Translations under genes and position numbers: made by a program
Notes under the pieces: model-generated
What the model saw: the letters and a program-made list of their open reading frames with translations, nothing else
Told to the model about the DNA's origin: nothing
The model's database searches: none
Assembly: GCA_017412445.1 (NCBI GenBank)
Contig: JAFPYA010000104.1
Coordinates: 1-5,757 of the forward strand
Direction: 5' to 3'
Origin: Clostridia bacterium
GTDB lineage: Bacteria > Bacillota > Clostridia > Christensenellales > Aristaeellaceae
Length of the DNA: 5,757 nt
Shown: positions 5,179 through 5,757 of the stretch, piece after piece
Numbering within the stretch: the first letter of the stretch is position 1
Layout: each line of letters opens with the position of its first letter

Positions 5179-5610
5179 ATGAATACTTACATGGCAAAAC
5201 CCGCCAATGTCGAACGCAAATGGTATGTGATCGACGCAGATGGTGTGGTGCTCGGTCGTTTGGCCAGCCAGGTTGCCCTGATGCTGCGCGGCAAGCATAA
5301 GCCCACCTTCACTCCTCATGTTGATACCGGCGATTACATCATCGTCATCAACACCGATAAAATAGCCATGACCGGCAAGAAGCTTGATAATAAGATCTAT
5401 TATCATCACAGCAGCTATCCGGGCGGACTCAAGGAAACCAAGTACCGCGAGCTTCTGAGCAAGAAGAGCACTTTCGCGCTCAAGAAGGCCGTCGCCGGCA
5501 TGCTTCCCAAAGGCCCCCTTGGCCGCAAGATGTTAAAGAAGCTTAAGGTCTACGCAGGCAGCGAGCATCCGCACGCCGCCCAGCAGCCCGAAGTTTTCGA
5601 TATGAAGTAA
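5179..5610 (+). CDS. rplM: 50S ribosomal protein L13 (uL13)
   Basis: Complete 143-residue L13, the normal length for bacteria (142-145). It is an early-assembling 50S protein that binds 23S rRNA, and in some bacteria it also controls its own operon. Recognition is by direct similarity along the whole length: the AKPANVERKWYVIDA start, LGRLAS, LRGKHKPTFTPHVDTGDYI, TGKKLDNKIYYHHSSYPGGLK, and the signature region GMLPKGPLGRKMLKKLKVYAG-type block near residues 106-126, then EHPHAAQQPE at the end. The start at 5179 is set by the GGAGG at 5167-5171 and by the family N-terminus (MNTYMAKP, like MKTFTAKP in E. coli). It is followed after 21 bases by rpsI, the almost universal bacterial L13-S9 pair. 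Nothing unusual in the protein itself. Confidence 0.98.
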   Translation: MNTYMAKPANVERKWYVIDADGVVLGRLASQVALMLRGKHKPTFTPHVDTGDYIIVINTDKIAMTGKKLDNKIYYHHSSYPGGLKETKYRELLSKKSTFALKKAVAGMLPKGPLGRKMLKKLKVYAGSEHPHAAQQPEVFDMK

Positions 5611-5631
5611 TAGGGGAGGAGGACGAATAAA

Positions 5632-5757
5632 ATGTCAGAAGTCAGCTTTAATGCAGTCGGCAGAAGAAAAAAGGCGATCGCCCGCGTTCGTCTGATACCC
5701 GGTGAAGGCAATATCACCATCAATAAGCGTTCTCTGGACGAGTACTTTGGCCTTGAG
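5632..5757 (+). CDS. rpsI: 30S ribosomal protein S9 (uS9), 3'-partial
   Basis: The first 42 codons of rpsI, open at the right edge of the window. The protein begins MSEVSFNAVGRRKKAIARVR and continues with PGEGNITIN and LDEYFGLE, the conserved N-terminal half of S9. S9 sits in the 30S head; its C-terminal Lys/Arg tail, which touches P-site tRNA, is beyond the window. The start at 5632 has a strong purine-rich ribosome site, GGGGAGGAGG (5613-5622), 9 bases upstream. It is co-transcribed with rplM (21-base gap, no terminator between). Full-length bacterial S9 is about 130 residues, so about two thirds is missing. Confidence 0.97.
   Translation, partial: MSEVSFNAVGRRKKAIARVRLIPGEGNITINKRSLDEYFGLE

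Overview
The window looks like chromosomal DNA from a Clostridia-type Bacillota, probably an uncultured gut lineage; I cannot name the genus. The reasons are strong GGAGG-type ribosome sites, near-consensus TTGACA/TATAAT promoters, a Gram-positive-style Lgt, a small zinc-ribbon membrane protein and a DUF5685 protein of types familiar from Clostridia, and an rplM-rpsI operon of ordinary bacterial type. GC content is moderate and codon use looks similar across all genes. I see no mobile element, CRISPR array, tRNA or rRNA.

Layout. Positions 1-1786 (+) hold the C-terminal two thirds or less of a family GH38 alpha-mannosidase, cut by the window's left edge and closed by an intrinsic terminator at 1800-1829. 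An extended -10 promoter at 1945-1953 then starts a tight three-gene operon: a small two-helix membrane protein with a C-terminal zinc ribbon (2007-2411), a DUF5685 protein (2416-3252), and a J-domain protein with a Tyr/Gly-rich linker, TPR-like repeats and a Cys-rich tail (3249-3977). A hairpin at 3997-4029, working in both directions, separates this operon from the convergent lgt gene (4010-4939, minus), whose last codons form one arm of the hairpin. lgt and the ribosomal operon rplM-rpsI are divergent from two consensus promoters. The rplM transcript has a roughly 100-nt structured leader that fits an L13 autoregulatory element. rplM is complete (5179-5610); rpsI runs off the right edge (5632-5757).

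How the genes work together. rplM-rpsI and lgt are housekeeping genes (50S/30S ribosomal proteins and lipoprotein maturation), and the mannosidase is a carbohydrate-scavenging gene. The least understood part is the three-gene operon. Its DUF5685 protein carries a DDxxD motif and a second Asp-rich motif whose residue spacing matches the squalene/phytoene synthase signature, so it may be a divergent all-alpha isoprenoid-synthase-fold protein. It is translationally coupled to a J-domain protein and sits next to a zinc-ribbon membrane protein. This is the best candidate here for an undescribed system.
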